From Gammaproteobacteria bacterium (GTDB lineage: Bacteria > Pseudomonadota > Gammaproteobacteria > Acidiferrobacterales > Sulfurifustaceae), in contig JACQFZ010000006.1 in the NCBI GenBank assembly GCA_016199745.1, positions 1 through 64,000 on the forward strand: 64,000 bases of DNA, written 5' to 3'. The notes beneath the pieces were generated by a model, which was given only the letters and a program-made list of their open reading frames with translations, had not been told where the DNA came from and ran no database searches. The stretch's first letter is position 1; each line of letters begins with the position of its first letter. The position numbers were made by a program, and so were the translations under genes. Shown here piece by piece: positions 8,291 through 16,519 of the stretch.

Positions 8291-9299
8291 ACCGCGTAGA
8301 ATCGTCGGCCTCGTGCTGCGCTCGTCGCTTGGCGCAATTATCCTGATCGTGCTAGCCACGGCATTGATACTAATAACGTTCAGCTGGCAAGCCGATCTCC
8401 GCGAAACGAGAACCGCAGCACAAGCAGCGCCCACGAGTGGTCGATTTGTGCACACGGGCGACGTCGACCTCTTCATTCAGGAGATGGGCCCGACTACCGG
8501 TCCGGCAGTGTTGTTCGTTCACGGCACCGGTGCCTGGAGCGAGACCTGGCGTGAATCGATGGCAACACTCGCCGCCGCCGGCTTTCGGGCGATTGCGCTG
8601 GATTTACCGCCATTCGGATTTTCCGGGCGGCCAAACGATAGTTCGTACGACAAGCCGGCGCAGGCGCGGCGTATCGTCGGCGTGCTGGACGCCTTGCAAA
8701 TTTCCCGCGCGATTTTAGTTGGGCATTCGTTCGGCGGCGGCCCAACCATGGAAGCGGCATTCGCCGCGTCCGCTCGCATCAACGCTCTCGTGTTGGTGGA
8801 CGTCGCCCTCGGGCTCGACACCGGCGTACAGAAACCGTCGGCAATAATGCGCGGATTTCTGACGCTGCCGTCGTTGCGCGAGGCGGTAGTAGCAACCTTC
8901 CTCACCAACCCGCTTTTCACCCGACGACTGCTCGGCTTCTTTATCGCCGATATCGAGCACGCGACGCGGTATCAGGTCGGCGTTTATCAACGTCCGCTCC
9001 GCGTGCAGGGCACCACCGCAGCGGTCGGCGCCTGGCTGCCGACGTTGATGCTGCCGCAACCGGCCGCCGCCAGCGACGATGCGGCGCGCTACCGGGCGCT
9101 CGGCGTGCCGACACTGATCGTCTGGGGTAATCTCGATAGCATCACACCGCCGGCGCAGGGCCGACATCTCGCCGGCCTCATTCCAGGAGCGCAGCTGACG
9201 ATCATGAATGATGTCGGCCACATCCCGCAGATCGAAGACACCCGCAGGTTCAACGCACTGCTGGTAGAGTTCGTCACCAAACTCAACGTAGATCCCTAA
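8280..9299 (+). CDS. Membrane-anchored alpha/beta hydrolase
   Basis: This 339-residue serine hydrolase has an N-terminal membrane anchor (about 13-35). The catalytic features are HG in LFVHGTG (81-82, oxyanion side), GHSFGG (Ser150), Asp286 in VWGNLDS and His314 in DVGHIPQ. ATG 8280 lies inside the end of the FAD oxidoreductase gene (11-base overlap), so the two are translated together. The family contains esterases, epoxide hydrolases and C-C hydrolases; the substrate is open. The anchor places the catalytic domain outside the cytoplasm, in line with its neighbours. Confidence 0.85.
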   Translation: MTTEPRRIVGLVLRSSLGAIILIVLATALILITFSWQADLRETRTAAQAAPTSGRFVHTGDVDLFIQEMGPTTGPAVLFVHGTGAWSETWRESMATLAAAGFRAIALDLPPFGFSGRPNDSSYDKPAQARRIVGVLDALQISRAILVGHSFGGGPTMEAAFAASARINALVLVDVALGLDTGVQKPSAIMRGFLTLPSLREAVVATFLTNPLFTRRLLGFFIADIEHATRYQVGVYQRPLRVQGTTAAVGAWLPTLMLPQPAAASDDAARYRALGVPTLIVWGNLDSITPPAQGRHLAGLIPGAQLTIMNDVGHIPQIEDTRRFNALLVEFVTKLNVDP

Positions 9300-9317
9300 C
9301 CCTCGCAGAGGTACGTA

Positions 9318-10343
9318 ATGAGTTTCCATCTCGACCGTAGAACCCTGCTCAAGCTCGCAGTGCTGTTCGCCGCGACGATACCGATGGACCGCGGATGGAC
9401 CATGGACGGTGCGCCGCGATCGGCACCGGCAACGCCGGCGCAACCAGGCGCGGCGAACGTCGATGACCGACAAAATTCTTATGCACTGTCGGCGTCGTCC
9501 AACTTCCGCGCCATCTACGGCGACCCGAAGCTCAAGGCGGCGTTTTTGCTGTTCCTGCAAAACGTTTATCACATCTATCCGGAAGATAAATTTCACAAAC
9601 TGATCGACGACATCACGCTGGAACGCAGCTCCGACAAGGAGATCTATCTGCAGGCGCAGCAGCGGCTCAGCGAGATCAAGCCGATTCTGTCGGAAGTGCG
9701 ATTAGCACTGCCGGCGCTGGCGCGGCAAAAAGCGGAGATGGCGCGGCAAGCACTAGCGTTGATCGGCGCGCAGCGCAAGATCGACGGCTACATGGAGATT
9801 GGCACCACCGGCCGTTACATCAGCCGGCTCAAGTCCGACATCGAGCTCGACGGCGATATAGTGCTGGTGCACACCCAGGCGCCGTCGTATTCGCCGACCG
9901 ATATCGTCGAGCGCGGCGGCCTCGGCAAGATCGGCCGGTTCGTGTCGTTGAACGACTACGCGCCGGTCGACGCGGCCGATATCGCCGACAATAGTTTGGA
10001 TTTGGTGACGAACTTCATCGGCTTTCATCATTCGCCGCCGGCGCGGCGCGATTCGTTCGTGCAGTCGCTGCACCGGGTGCTACGCCCCGGCGCCCGACTG
10101 ATCGTGCGCGATCACGACGTAAATTCGGGCCAAATGAATCGCATGGTGGCGTTGGCACACGATGTATTCAACATGGGTCTTGGCACCGATTGGGCAGTCA
10201 ACCAGCAGGAAATCCGCAACTTTACCTCCATGGAGCAGCTGGTTCGCTATCTGCAGCAACATGGCTTCAAGCACGACTCGCGGGCGCTCATGCAATCGGG
10301 CGACCCGACGCAAAACGCCTTGATGCTGTTTATGAAGATCTAG
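9318..10343 (+). CDS. Methyltransferase-fold protein with Tat-like signal peptide
   Basis: The 341-residue protein begins with LDRRTLLKLAVLFAATIP, a twin-arginine-like signal. The C-terminal half looks like a SAM-dependent methyltransferase (type 11): MEIGTTGRYISRL at 159-171 replaces the usual glycine-rich loop, and DLVTNFIGFHHSP and RVLRPGARLIVRDHD follow. The normal GxGxG is reduced to GTTG, and SAM is not expected outside the cytoplasm, so it may have lost or changed activity, or the N-terminus may act only as an anchor. It lies 18 bases after the hydrolase gene and appears to be the last gene of the operon. Confidence 0.7.
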   Translation: MSFHLDRRTLLKLAVLFAATIPMDRGWTMDGAPRSAPATPAQPGAANVDDRQNSYALSASSNFRAIYGDPKLKAAFLLFLQNVYHIYPEDKFHKLIDDITLERSSDKEIYLQAQQRLSEIKPILSEVRLALPALARQKAEMARQALALIGAQRKIDGYMEIGTTGRYISRLKSDIELDGDIVLVHTQAPSYSPTDIVERGGLGKIGRFVSLNDYAPVDAADIADNSLDLVTNFIGFHHSPPARRDSFVQSLHRVLRPGARLIVRDHDVNSGQMNRMVALAHDVFNMGLGTDWAVNQQEIRNFTSMEQLVRYLQQHGFKHDSRALMQSGDPTQNALMLFMKI

Positions 10344-10419
10344 GCTCCAAAAAGCTCGACGTCGCCCCCACGCAGACTGGGACGACCGTATTTTTTGCAT
10401 TAAGCGACAGGTCATCGCC

Positions 10420-11649
10420 TCACTTCGCCGCCATCTTCGCCCCCGACACCGAAGCTAACGCCGGCGCCGGCCGCACGACCGCTTCGGCGACTGGTGTCTC
10501 TTCCTCTTCTTTGTCTTCCTGAATCGACAGCTCGACCTTGGCGCGGTTGTCGTCGACACGGCCGCGTTTGCTGTTGAGCTTGATGTTGAGTTTGATCTCG
10601 TTCAGCGAATCGGCGTTGCGCAACGCGTCTTCGTAGTTGATATCACCGTTCTCGTATAGATCGAACAACGCCTGATCGAAGGTCTGCATGCCCATTTCCT
10701 TCGACTTGGCCATAGTCTCCTTCATGGCGTGCACCTCGCCCTTGAAGATGAGGTCGGAGATCATCGGCGAGTTCAGGAGGATTTCGATAGCGGCGCGACG
10801 GCCCTTGCCGTCGCCGCACGGGATCAGGCGTTGCGACACGACCGCCTTCAAGTTGAGCGACAGATCCATCAGCAGCTGCGGCCGACGCTCCTCGGGAAAG
10901 AAGTTAATGACGCGGTCGAGCGCTTGGTTGGCGCTGTTGGCATGCAACGTCGCCATGCACAAATGACCGGTCTCGGCGAAGGCGATGGCGTATTCCATCG
11001 TGTCGCGATCGCGGATCTCGCCGATCAAAATGACATCGGGCGCTTGGCGCAAGGTGTTTTTCAACGCCGCGAACCAGTTGTTGGTGTCGACACCGACTTC
11101 GCGGTGACTGATCAAGCAATTTTTATTTTTGTGTACGTACTCGACCGGATCTTCGATGGTGATGATATGACCGTGGCTGTTCTCGTTGCGGTAATCGATC
11201 ATGGCGGCGAGCGAGGTCGACTTACCGGAGCCGGTGCCGCCGACCAGAATGACTAAGCCGCGCTTAGTCAGCGATACATCCTTCAAGATCTTCGGTAGTC
11301 CCAAATCATCGAACTTCGGAATGGTCGAGGTAATAGTCCGCATTACCATGGCGACACACCCTTGCTGCCAATACACGTTGACCCGAAACCGACCGATGCC
11401 TTCGGGACTGATGGCGAAGTTGCACTCTTTCTCCACCTCAAACTCACCGCGTTGCTTATCGTTCATGGCGGAATAGGCAATCGCTCGCGTTTGCACGGGT
11501 CCCAACCGTTGACCGGCGACCGGCGTCATCTTGCCGTCGATTTTCATCGACGGCGGAAAATCGGCAGAGATAAAAAGATCGGACGCCTTTTTTACCAGCA
11601 TCATTTTCAACAGACCGTTCATGTAGGTCGTCGCCTGCTCGGGAGTCAT
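10420..11649 (-). CDS. pilU: Type IV pilus retraction ATPase, PilT/PilU type
   Basis: The hexameric ATPase drives pilus retraction at the inner membrane. The 409-residue sequence has an N-terminal PAS-like domain, Walker A GGTGSGKST (137-145), the Asp box TIEDPVEY, Walker B VILIGEIRD (206-214) and the His box GHLCMATLHANS. The C-terminal MGMQTFDQALFDLYENGDI is typical of PilU, whereas PilT ends with an AIRNLIRE motif that is absent here. It is about 25 residues longer than usual PilU, with an acidic and Ala/Pro-rich tail. pilT is not next to it, although the two are often adjacent. Confidence 0.9.
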   Translation of the reverse strand: MTPEQATTYMNGLLKMMLVKKASDLFISADFPPSMKIDGKMTPVAGQRLGPVQTRAIAYSAMNDKQRGEFEVEKECNFAISPEGIGRFRVNVYWQQGCVAMVMRTITSTIPKFDDLGLPKILKDVSLTKRGLVILVGGTGSGKSTSLAAMIDYRNENSHGHIITIEDPVEYVHKNKNCLISHREVGVDTNNWFAALKNTLRQAPDVILIGEIRDRDTMEYAIAFAETGHLCMATLHANSANQALDRVINFFPEERRPQLLMDLSLNLKAVVSQRLIPCGDGKGRRAAIEILLNSPMISDLIFKGEVHAMKETMAKSKEMGMQTFDQALFDLYENGDINYEDALRNADSLNEIKLNIKLNSKRGRVDDNRAKVELSIQEDKEEEETPVAEAVVRPAPALASVSGAKMAAK

Positions 11650-11740
11650 CTTGCCGCAATCCTTTGATTTTGGGGGTCCAAGGAATGTGCAACGCGTGTG
11701 CCGCCGTCGGATTAACGTCGGCGAAGCGCTGGTGCTGGCG

Positions 11741-12667
11741 TCAATTTTTCGCCGGCGAACGCCAAGCGCCGCCGCGCGTGAGCGCCGCCGCCGCCGTTTT
11801 CAGGTAACGGGTAACGTCTTTGATATGCGGAAAATGTAATGCGCTCTTGCTCCACACCGCTTCATAAGCGAGCGCCACTGGTGTCTCGCCCGCCAGCACC
11901 AGCGGATACGCACCGGCGTCGCCGGCAATCCGCGATTCCGGCAGGATCGCCGCGCCGATGCCGAGATCGGACCACTCCTGCAACACTTGATAGCTGAGCG
12001 CCTGTCCGGGATAGGCCTGCACTTTTAAACGGCTCGCACGAAACAGATCGAGCGTCGCCGGCGCCAAACCGCAGGAACCGGCGGTGAGCACCAACGTCTC
12101 GCGGGCGATGTCGCGCAGCGTAATGTGGCGCTGGCCGCGATGTTGCGCCGTCCCACCGCGCGCCAAAAAACGCAGCGGATCGCGATAAAGCACGCAGCGC
12201 CCGCGACCGGTATCGGCGCGTAAATGCACGCCGCAGATGATGTCGATCTGTTCCTGATCCAGGCGCGACTCCATGTCGCTGACGCTGCATTCCTTGTAGA
12301 CGATCTCGACGTCGGTTCGGCTCTGCCGGAACGGCTCGAACAGCGCGATTACCCGGCGACTATCGATCAATGGCGAGAACGCGACGCGCAGCAGCTTGCG
12401 CTCCGGCCGCAACAGCGTATGCGCGTGCCGTTGTAGAATTTCGGCGGCGTTGAGCACGTCGTTGATATGCTGCAGCAACTCGCGCCCGAACGCGGTCAGC
12501 TCGACCCGGCGCGTGGTTCGGCGAAACAACTTGCCGCCGAGCTCGGCCTCGAGATCGGATATGGCGTTGGAAACGGTCGGCTGAGCGGCGTCAGCCGCGC
12601 GGGCGGCGGCACTAAAGGAGCCGTGTTTGGCAACCAGACTGGCATAACCCAGTTGGATCAAGTTCAT
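11741..12667 (-). CDS. LysR-family transcriptional regulator
   Basis: The 308-residue protein starts with the winged helix-turn-helix typical of LysR (SFSAAARAADAAQPTVSNAISDLE is the recognition region, residues 18-41) followed by a periplasmic-binding-protein-like effector domain. The N-terminal order resembles the CysB/Cbl-type subgroup (MNLIQLGYASLVAKHGSF). It is divergent from the MAPEG / SDR / cupin genes and probably controls them through the shared 109-base spacer. The effector is not predictable. Confidence 0.88.
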   Translation of the reverse strand: MNLIQLGYASLVAKHGSFSAAARAADAAQPTVSNAISDLEAELGGKLFRRTTRRVELTAFGRELLQHINDVLNAAEILQRHAHTLLRPERKLLRVAFSPLIDSRRVIALFEPFRQSRTDVEIVYKECSVSDMESRLDQEQIDIICGVHLRADTGRGRCVLYRDPLRFLARGGTAQHRGQRHITLRDIARETLVLTAGSCGLAPATLDLFRASRLKVQAYPGQALSYQVLQEWSDLGIGAAILPESRIAGDAGAYPLVLAGETPVALAYEAVWSKSALHFPHIKDVTRYLKTAAAALTRGGAWRSPAKN

Positions 12668-12685
12668 ATCGATTGATAGTTAATT

Positions 12686-12701
12686 CAAATGAATATATTT
12701 G
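12686..12701. promoter_or_regulatory. Candidate LysR operator between regulator and MAPEG gene
   Basis: CAAAT GAATAT ATTTG is a perfect 5-bp inverted repeat with a 6-base spacer, and the outer bases nearly continue the symmetry. It sits 19 bases before the LysR start codon in the AT-rich divergent spacer, the usual place for a LysR site with autoregulation. Confidence 0.45.
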
Positions 12702-12776
12702 ATTATACCGTCTTATCGGTTAAGTATAACGGCACTAGGATGTGCTTCGACTTCAACCATCTGGGGGCTTATTCAC

Positions 12777-13172
12777 ATGAATGCATTACATTGGCTGGCG
12801 TTAAGCGCAACGCTGACGGCAATATTTTGGGTACCCTATGTCCTCGACCGTTTTGTCACGGTCGGCATTTGGGCAACGATGAAAAATACGCCGGCCGAAA
12901 GCGCGCCTCGGCAATCCGCCTGGGCCTTGCGCGCTAAACAGGCGCATGCCAACGCCGTCGAAAACTTGGTCGTGTTCGCAACGCTAGTATTGGTCGCCCA
13001 GGCGCTGGGGTTGGCGGAACATACGTGGGTCGCTAATGCGGCGGCACTCTACGTCGGCGCGCGGCTCGTGCACTTCGTCGCGTATACCGCCGCTATCCCC
13101 GGTCTGCGGACGCTGGCATTCCTCGTTGGCTTCGCGGCGCAACTCATGGTGGCGCTGGTCGTGCTTGGGTAA
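12777..13172 (+). CDS. MAPEG-family membrane protein
   Basis: The 131-residue protein has four predicted membrane helices and the MAPEG pattern with RAKQAHANAVENLVVFA (about 51-67), where eukaryotic and bacterial members have the conserved E-N-x-x glutathione-binding region. Family members act in glutathione or eicosanoid metabolism; bacterial roles are mostly unknown. ATG 12777 is chosen because the family N-terminus (ALHWLALSATLTA) begins there. The gene heads a three-gene operon with an SDR gene (10-base gap) and a cupin gene. Confidence 0.8.
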   Translation: MNALHWLALSATLTAIFWVPYVLDRFVTVGIWATMKNTPAESAPRQSAWALRAKQAHANAVENLVVFATLVLVAQALGLAEHTWVANAAALYVGARLVHFVAYTAAIPGLRTLAFLVGFAAQLMVALVVLG

Positions 13173-13181
13173 GCTGCCGAT

Positions 13182-13892
13182 ATGGAAAAGCAACCACTCG
13201 CATGGGTCGTCGGCGTAGGGCCCGGTTTAGGCGCGGCGTTGTGTCGCGCGTTGGCCGGCCGCGGATATGCAGTCGCTGGGCTTGCGCGCACGGTTCAATT
13301 CGGTGAGCAGTTGGCGGCCGAAATCGGCGACGCTGGTGGTCGATTCACGATGTACGCCGGTGACATCGCCGACCCGGTATCGGTCGATGCTGTAATGCAG
13401 CGCATTAACCGCGAGCTCGGCGCCGCATCGGTTTACATCCATAACGCATCGCAGTTTTTGATGAAGCCGCTGCTGGAAACGACCCCAGCCGAGCTCGAAT
13501 CGGTGTGGCGCATCACCTGTCTCGGTGCGCTCAACGGCGTGCGCCACGTCATCCCGCCGATGCTGCGGCAACGGCGCGGTACGCTGCTCTTTACCGGCGC
13601 CACCGCATCGCTCCGCGGTGGCGCCAACTTTGCGGCATTCGCCTCCGCCAAATTCGCGCTGCGTGGCATGGTGCAATCGATGGCGCGCGAGTACGGCCCG
13701 CAGGGTATCCACGTGGCGCACGTCATTCTCGACGGCTTGATATGGGGCCAGGCCGCCGAAAAATTTCACGTGCCGCGCGACAAATGCCTCGAGCCGGCAG
13801 CAATTGCCGCGACCTATTTACAGTTGATCGACCAACCGCGTTCGGCCTGGACCCACGAAATCGATCTGCGACCGGACGTGGAGAAGTTTTAG
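13182..13892 (+). CDS. SDR-family protein with Tyr to Phe change at the active site
   Basis: The 236-residue protein has the nucleotide loop GVGPGLG (11-17) and the NAS motif (88-90). The catalytic YxxxK reads FASAK (Phe153, Lys157), so the usual proton-donating tyrosine is missing. The surrounding TGATASLRGGANFAAFASAK is characteristic of one SDR subgroup in which I recall Phe being common, so it need not be dead, but reductase chemistry by the normal mechanism is doubtful. The stop codon overlaps the GTG start of the following cupin gene by one base (TAGTG). Confidence 0.82.
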   Translation: MEKQPLAWVVGVGPGLGAALCRALAGRGYAVAGLARTVQFGEQLAAEIGDAGGRFTMYAGDIADPVSVDAVMQRINRELGAASVYIHNASQFLMKPLLETTPAELESVWRITCLGALNGVRHVIPPMLRQRRGTLLFTGATASLRGGANFAAFASAKFALRGMVQSMAREYGPQGIHVAHVILDGLIWGQAAEKFHVPRDKCLEPAAIAATYLQLIDQPRSAWTHEIDLRPDVEKF

Positions 13893-14566
13893 TGACGACC
13901 TTTGTGAGCGTACCGACCCACACCGATCTCAGCGTTCCGGTGGCGGTCGATATTTCCGGGCTCGCTTGGCAAGCGAGCCCGAGCCCGACGGTATGGCGCA
14001 AGACGCTGTACCGCGACGGCGGCGAGTTCGGTCCGGCCACCAGTGTCGTTCGCTACGACGCCGATAGCCACTTCACACGACATGTGCATCCCGGCGGCGA
14101 AGAAATTCTGGTGCTCGATGGCATTTTTTCCGACGAGCACGGCGACTATCCGGCCGGCAGCTATTTGCTGAATCCCGAAGGCACCGCCCATACGCCGTTT
14201 TCGAAAAAGGGGTGCCTGCTGTTTGTGCGCTTGCGTCAATATCAGGGAAAAGATCGTACGCAACTTACGCTCGATACGAACGCACAAGACTGGTCAACCA
14301 CGGAGACCCTCGGCGTTTTGGAGAAACGGCTTTATCGGCACGACGGTTTTACCGACACGATGTCACTACAACGATGGAGTGCAGAAACCCAGCTCGCAGT
14401 TTCGGTAACGTCCGGCACGGTCGAGATTCTCGTACTTGAAGGCGAGGTAGAGGGAACCGAGGGGCGCTATTTAGCAATGTCGTGGCTACGTCTCCCGCCG
14501 GCGCCACCGCCGTATCAACTTCGCAGTCCCAACGGCGCACTCCTGTATTTGCGCCGAGCGGAATAA
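13892..14566 (+). CDS. ChrR-type cupin protein
   Basis: GTG 13892 shares one base with the stop of the SDR gene, giving 224 residues. The first cupin domain has the metal-binding set H-V-H-P-G-G-E-E (His64, His66, Glu70/71) followed by the second cupin motif PAGSYLLNPEGTAHTPF. A second, degenerate cupin unit occupies about 125-224 and has no matching histidines. Such cupins resemble the C-terminal domain of the anti-sigma factor ChrR but lack its zinc-binding N-terminal domain, so an enzyme or sensor role is more likely than sigma-factor control. It closes the operon. Confidence 0.8.
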   Translation: MTTFVSVPTHTDLSVPVAVDISGLAWQASPSPTVWRKTLYRDGGEFGPATSVVRYDADSHFTRHVHPGGEEILVLDGIFSDEHGDYPAGSYLLNPEGTAHTPFSKKGCLLFVRLRQYQGKDRTQLTLDTNAQDWSTTETLGVLEKRLYRHDGFTDTMSLQRWSAETQLAVSVTSGTVEILVLEGEVEGTEGRYLAMSWLRLPPAPPPYQLRSPNGALLYLRRAE

Positions 14567-14595
14567 TAAAAAACAAAGGCCGCTTACGCGGCCTT
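14564..14595 (-). terminator. Rho-independent terminator of the small exported protein gene
   Basis: AAGGCCGC (14576-14583) and GCGGCCTT (14588-14595) form an 8-bp stem with a 4-base loop. On the minus strand it is followed by TTTGTTTTTTATTATT. On the plus strand there is an A-run before it and no T-run after it, so it mainly serves the leftward gene. Confidence 0.8.
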
Positions 14596-14621
14596 GGTCG
14601 AGCAAACCTATTACGGCGATC

Positions 14622-14897
14622 TCACTCTTCGCCCTTTACCGCTCGCTTCAATTCTTTACCACCTTCTTTGACGGCGTGCACACCGGTCTTGACCGTATCG
14701 CGCGCCGCATGACCGATGGTGCGCGTCACTTCGCGCGCGCCGTGGCCAACCTCGTGTATCGCTGAGCCAACCGCATGGCCGGCCGCACGGGCGTCGTCGG
14801 TGACCTCGGCCTCGTCGGCCCGGGTCGATATCATCGTCAACATCAACAACGCGGCTACACCGGCGCGAACCATAGAATTTATAGAGTTGTTAGGCAT
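14622..14897 (-). CDS. Small exported protein with amphipathic Ala/His/Gly repeats
   Basis: The 91-residue product has a signal peptide (about 1-27, MVRAGVAALLMLTMISTRADE). The mature part repeats short helical units (AAGHAVGSAIHEVGHGARE, TRTIGHAARDTVKTGVHA) and ends in a lysine-rich KELKRAVKGEE. This looks like small stress-type or envelope proteins of low complexity; I cannot name a family. GAGGAGA before ATG 14897 decides the start; the open frame begins 45 bases upstream. The terminator at 14564-14595 follows. It is 14 bases after the stop of the HEAAH protein gene and may be co-transcribed with it. Confidence 0.65.
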   Translation of the reverse strand: MPNNSINSMVRAGVAALLMLTMISTRADEAEVTDDARAAGHAVGSAIHEVGHGAREVTRTIGHAARDTVKTGVHAVKEGGKELKRAVKGEE

Positions 14898-14911
14898 ACC
14901 AGATCTCCTCT

Positions 14912-15391
14912 CTAAGCACGCGCCTGCCAGGTCGGCGTGCATTCAGGGGTTAACAACCCATAGTTTAACAGCCATTGACGCGCGTCTTCGGCATCTTCGG
15001 TAAACCAGGCGTAAGCCGAGCCCAGCCGAAAGGTGTAGCCCCAGGCATCCATGTCGGCACAAATTTCGTGGGCCGACAGCCCGAGCTCGTGCGCCAGCAC
15101 GATCTCGAGATAACACACAGCGTTCTCTTCGTCATAGTCGCCGCCGGCATCGGTATGCAGCCGCGCGCGCCGTTCGCCGTCCATACAGATGGCGTGTGCC
15201 GCCTCGTGCAATACCGAGTGTACCGGCGTGTCGGCGCGTACATAAACCGTCGTGCCAACCAAACCGGCCTCCGGCGCCCCCCAATAACTGCCGGGGATCA
15301 CTGCCGTATCATCGAGCCGTTCCAGTTGCAGACCGTACCGCGCCAGCAACACGCGCTGCATCGAGAAATTTTTTGGGCTACAGGTGATCAT
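14912..15391 (-). CDS. HExxH putative metallopeptidase-like protein
   Basis: The 159-residue protein contains VHSVLHEAAHAICMD with HEAAH at 62-66, and downstream acidic residues in DYDEENAVCYLEIVLA that could supply the third zinc ligand (gluzincin style). I know similar short proteins only as conserved hypothetical proteins. No signal peptide is visible, so it is cytoplasmic. The start at ATG 15391 lacks a clear ribosome site; ATG 15361 (residue 11) is an alternative. The peptidase function is inferred from the motif alone. Confidence 0.6.
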   Translation of the reverse strand: MITCSPKNFSMQRVLLARYGLQLERLDDTAVIPGSYWGAPEAGLVGTTVYVRADTPVHSVLHEAAHAICMDGERRARLHTDAGGDYDEENAVCYLEIVLAHELGLSAHEICADMDAWGYTFRLGSAYAWFTEDAEDARQWLLNYGLLTPECTPTWQARA

Positions 15392-15513
15392 GCGAACGCG
15401 TTGATAGCACGGTAATAACCCCGTGACAAGCGTTGGCGCTTAGCCACCGTGATGCCCGGAATGCGCCAACCACTCGTTCACCCAGTCGCGTACCTGCTGT
15501 TGTTGCACCGGCA

Positions 15514-15600
15514 TCAGGGATAGTGCGAGCCGGAGCTACAGGCGGCGATACCGACAATGCCGACGAGGACAACGGCGATCAATCGAATACGAGTTTTCAT
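15514..15600 (-). CDS. Entericidin-like small lipoprotein
   Basis: This 28-residue ORF reads MKTRIRLIAVVLVGIVGIAA then CSSGSHYP. It is a basic start, a hydrophobic stretch and a lipobox (GIAAC) with cysteine at 21, leaving an 8-residue lipidated peptide. CCAGGAG about 7 bases upstream is a good ribosome site. The shape is that of entericidin-type or other tiny lipoproteins. The mature part is extremely short. Confidence 0.55.
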   Translation of the reverse strand: MKTRIRLIAVVLVGIVGIAACSSGSHYP

Positions 15601-15751
15601 TCGACGGTCTCCTGGTTGGATTGTAATGACGACGAGATACAACCTAAGGCGAGAAACACGCCGTGGGTGTAACAAATTGTCTGTGGACGTAACAAACGTC
15701 GGCGGACAGTGCCGAGCGATACGTGACATCCCTGCAATCCATCTCAAAACC

Positions 15752-15838
15752 TGTAGCCCGGATGGAGGTCGCTCCGGCACATCCTGCGTTCGCGCACATT
15801 CGCACATCCTGCGCAGCACCCGCGTAATCCGGGCTACA
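15752..15838. repeat. REP-like inverted repeat with TGTAGCCCGGAT ends
   Basis: TGTAGCCCGGAT (15752-15763) and ATCCGGGCTACA (15827-15838) are perfect 12-bp inverted repeats about 60 bases apart. The interior repeats CACATCCTGCG twice. Dispersed repeats with the core TAGCCCGGATG are common between genes in gammaproteobacteria. It lies directly upstream of the truncated alkD gene and may mark the break. From 15601 to 15897 nothing else is visible. Confidence 0.65.
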
Positions 15839-15897
15839 AACGGTGGCACTCCGTATTTTGAGATAGTTTCTAGAAGACCGGATACGCCGAGAAAACA

Positions 15898-16197
15898 TTG
15901 TGGGCAGCGGAGCAATTACTGCAAGACCCGCACGACCTCATTCATAAAGCGGTCGGCTGGATGCTGCGCGAAGTCGGTAAGCGCATCGATGAAAGCGTGT
16001 TACGGCGGTTTCTGGATCGACACGCCGGCTCCATGCCGCGAACCATGCTGCGTTATGCCATCGAACGATTGCCGCCGGCGGCACAGAAAAAATATCTGCA
16101 CCGACGCAAGAACCCGTCGGAAACTGCGGTCGATAGGACTCGTGGGAGAAGAAAAAAATCAGCGGCAAAAAAACGGCAGACATCGTCGCGAGGTTGA
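15898..16197 (+). pseudogene. AlkD-type DNA alkylation repair protein, C-terminal fragment
   Basis: The frame contains WAAEQLLQDPHDLIHKAVG and WMLREVGKR followed by MPRTMLRYAIERLPP, the C-terminal HEAT-like helices of AlkD DNA glycosylases. The complete family protein has about 230 residues; here only the last ~60 family residues plus a basic tail remain, and there is no ribosome site before the first possible start (TTG 15898). The missing 5' part is replaced by the REP-like sequence. It is not expected to be active because the substrate-binding N-terminal helices are gone. Confidence 0.8.
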
Positions 16198-16308
16198 GCC
16201 TTCAGCAAGCGAACGCGAGGCGACCGTCCTGTCGCTTTCCAGAGGTCCGGCTACGATTATAAAGCGTAGCAGCAGTTTTTTACTTTTCCTTATATGGGGG
16301 TGCACACT

Positions 16309-16455
16309 ATGCAAAATCTTGGAATGTTGTTGCTGGCCATCTACCTGATCCTGCAGGGAATCAAATCGATTACCGGGGTCGTAATCCCGTTCGATCAAAT
16401 AATTATGGGTGTGATCGCCATCGTCACCGGTGTGTTCCTTATTATGAAGAAGTGA
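16309..16455 (+). CDS. Small two-helix membrane protein
   Basis: The 48-residue ORF (MQNLGMLLLAIYLILQGIK...) has two hydrophobic helices (about 4-17 and 29-45) separated by a short loop, with a lysine pair at the C-terminus. GGGGG about 7 bases before the ATG can act as ribosome site, and a strong terminator starts 36 bases after the stop. This gives a complete small transcription unit. Its function is unknown. Confidence 0.65.
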   Translation: MQNLGMLLLAIYLILQGIKSITGVVIPFDQIIMGVIAIVTGVFLIMKK

Positions 16456-16490
16456 CGATTACGCGCGCCGATCTGGCGTAACAACATGAC

Positions 16491-16519
16491 AAAGGCCGCG
16501 CAAGCGGCCTTTGTTTTTT
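16491..16519 (+). terminator. Rho-independent terminator
   Basis: AAAGGCCGC / GCGGCCTTT is a perfect 9-bp stem with loop GCAA followed by GTTTTTT. It ends the small membrane protein transcript. Its core matches the terminator at 14576-14595. Confidence 0.88.

Noticed and set aside
6314-8476. Two frames of ~340 codons on the minus strand opposite the FAD oxidoreductase
   Set aside because: The plus-strand gene has signal peptide, FAD motifs and tight coupling to its neighbour; the opposite frames are low-complexity shadows.
8715-9596. A 293-codon minus-strand frame opposite the hydrolase and methyltransferase genes
   Set aside because: It is arginine-rich shadow translation spanning two real genes.
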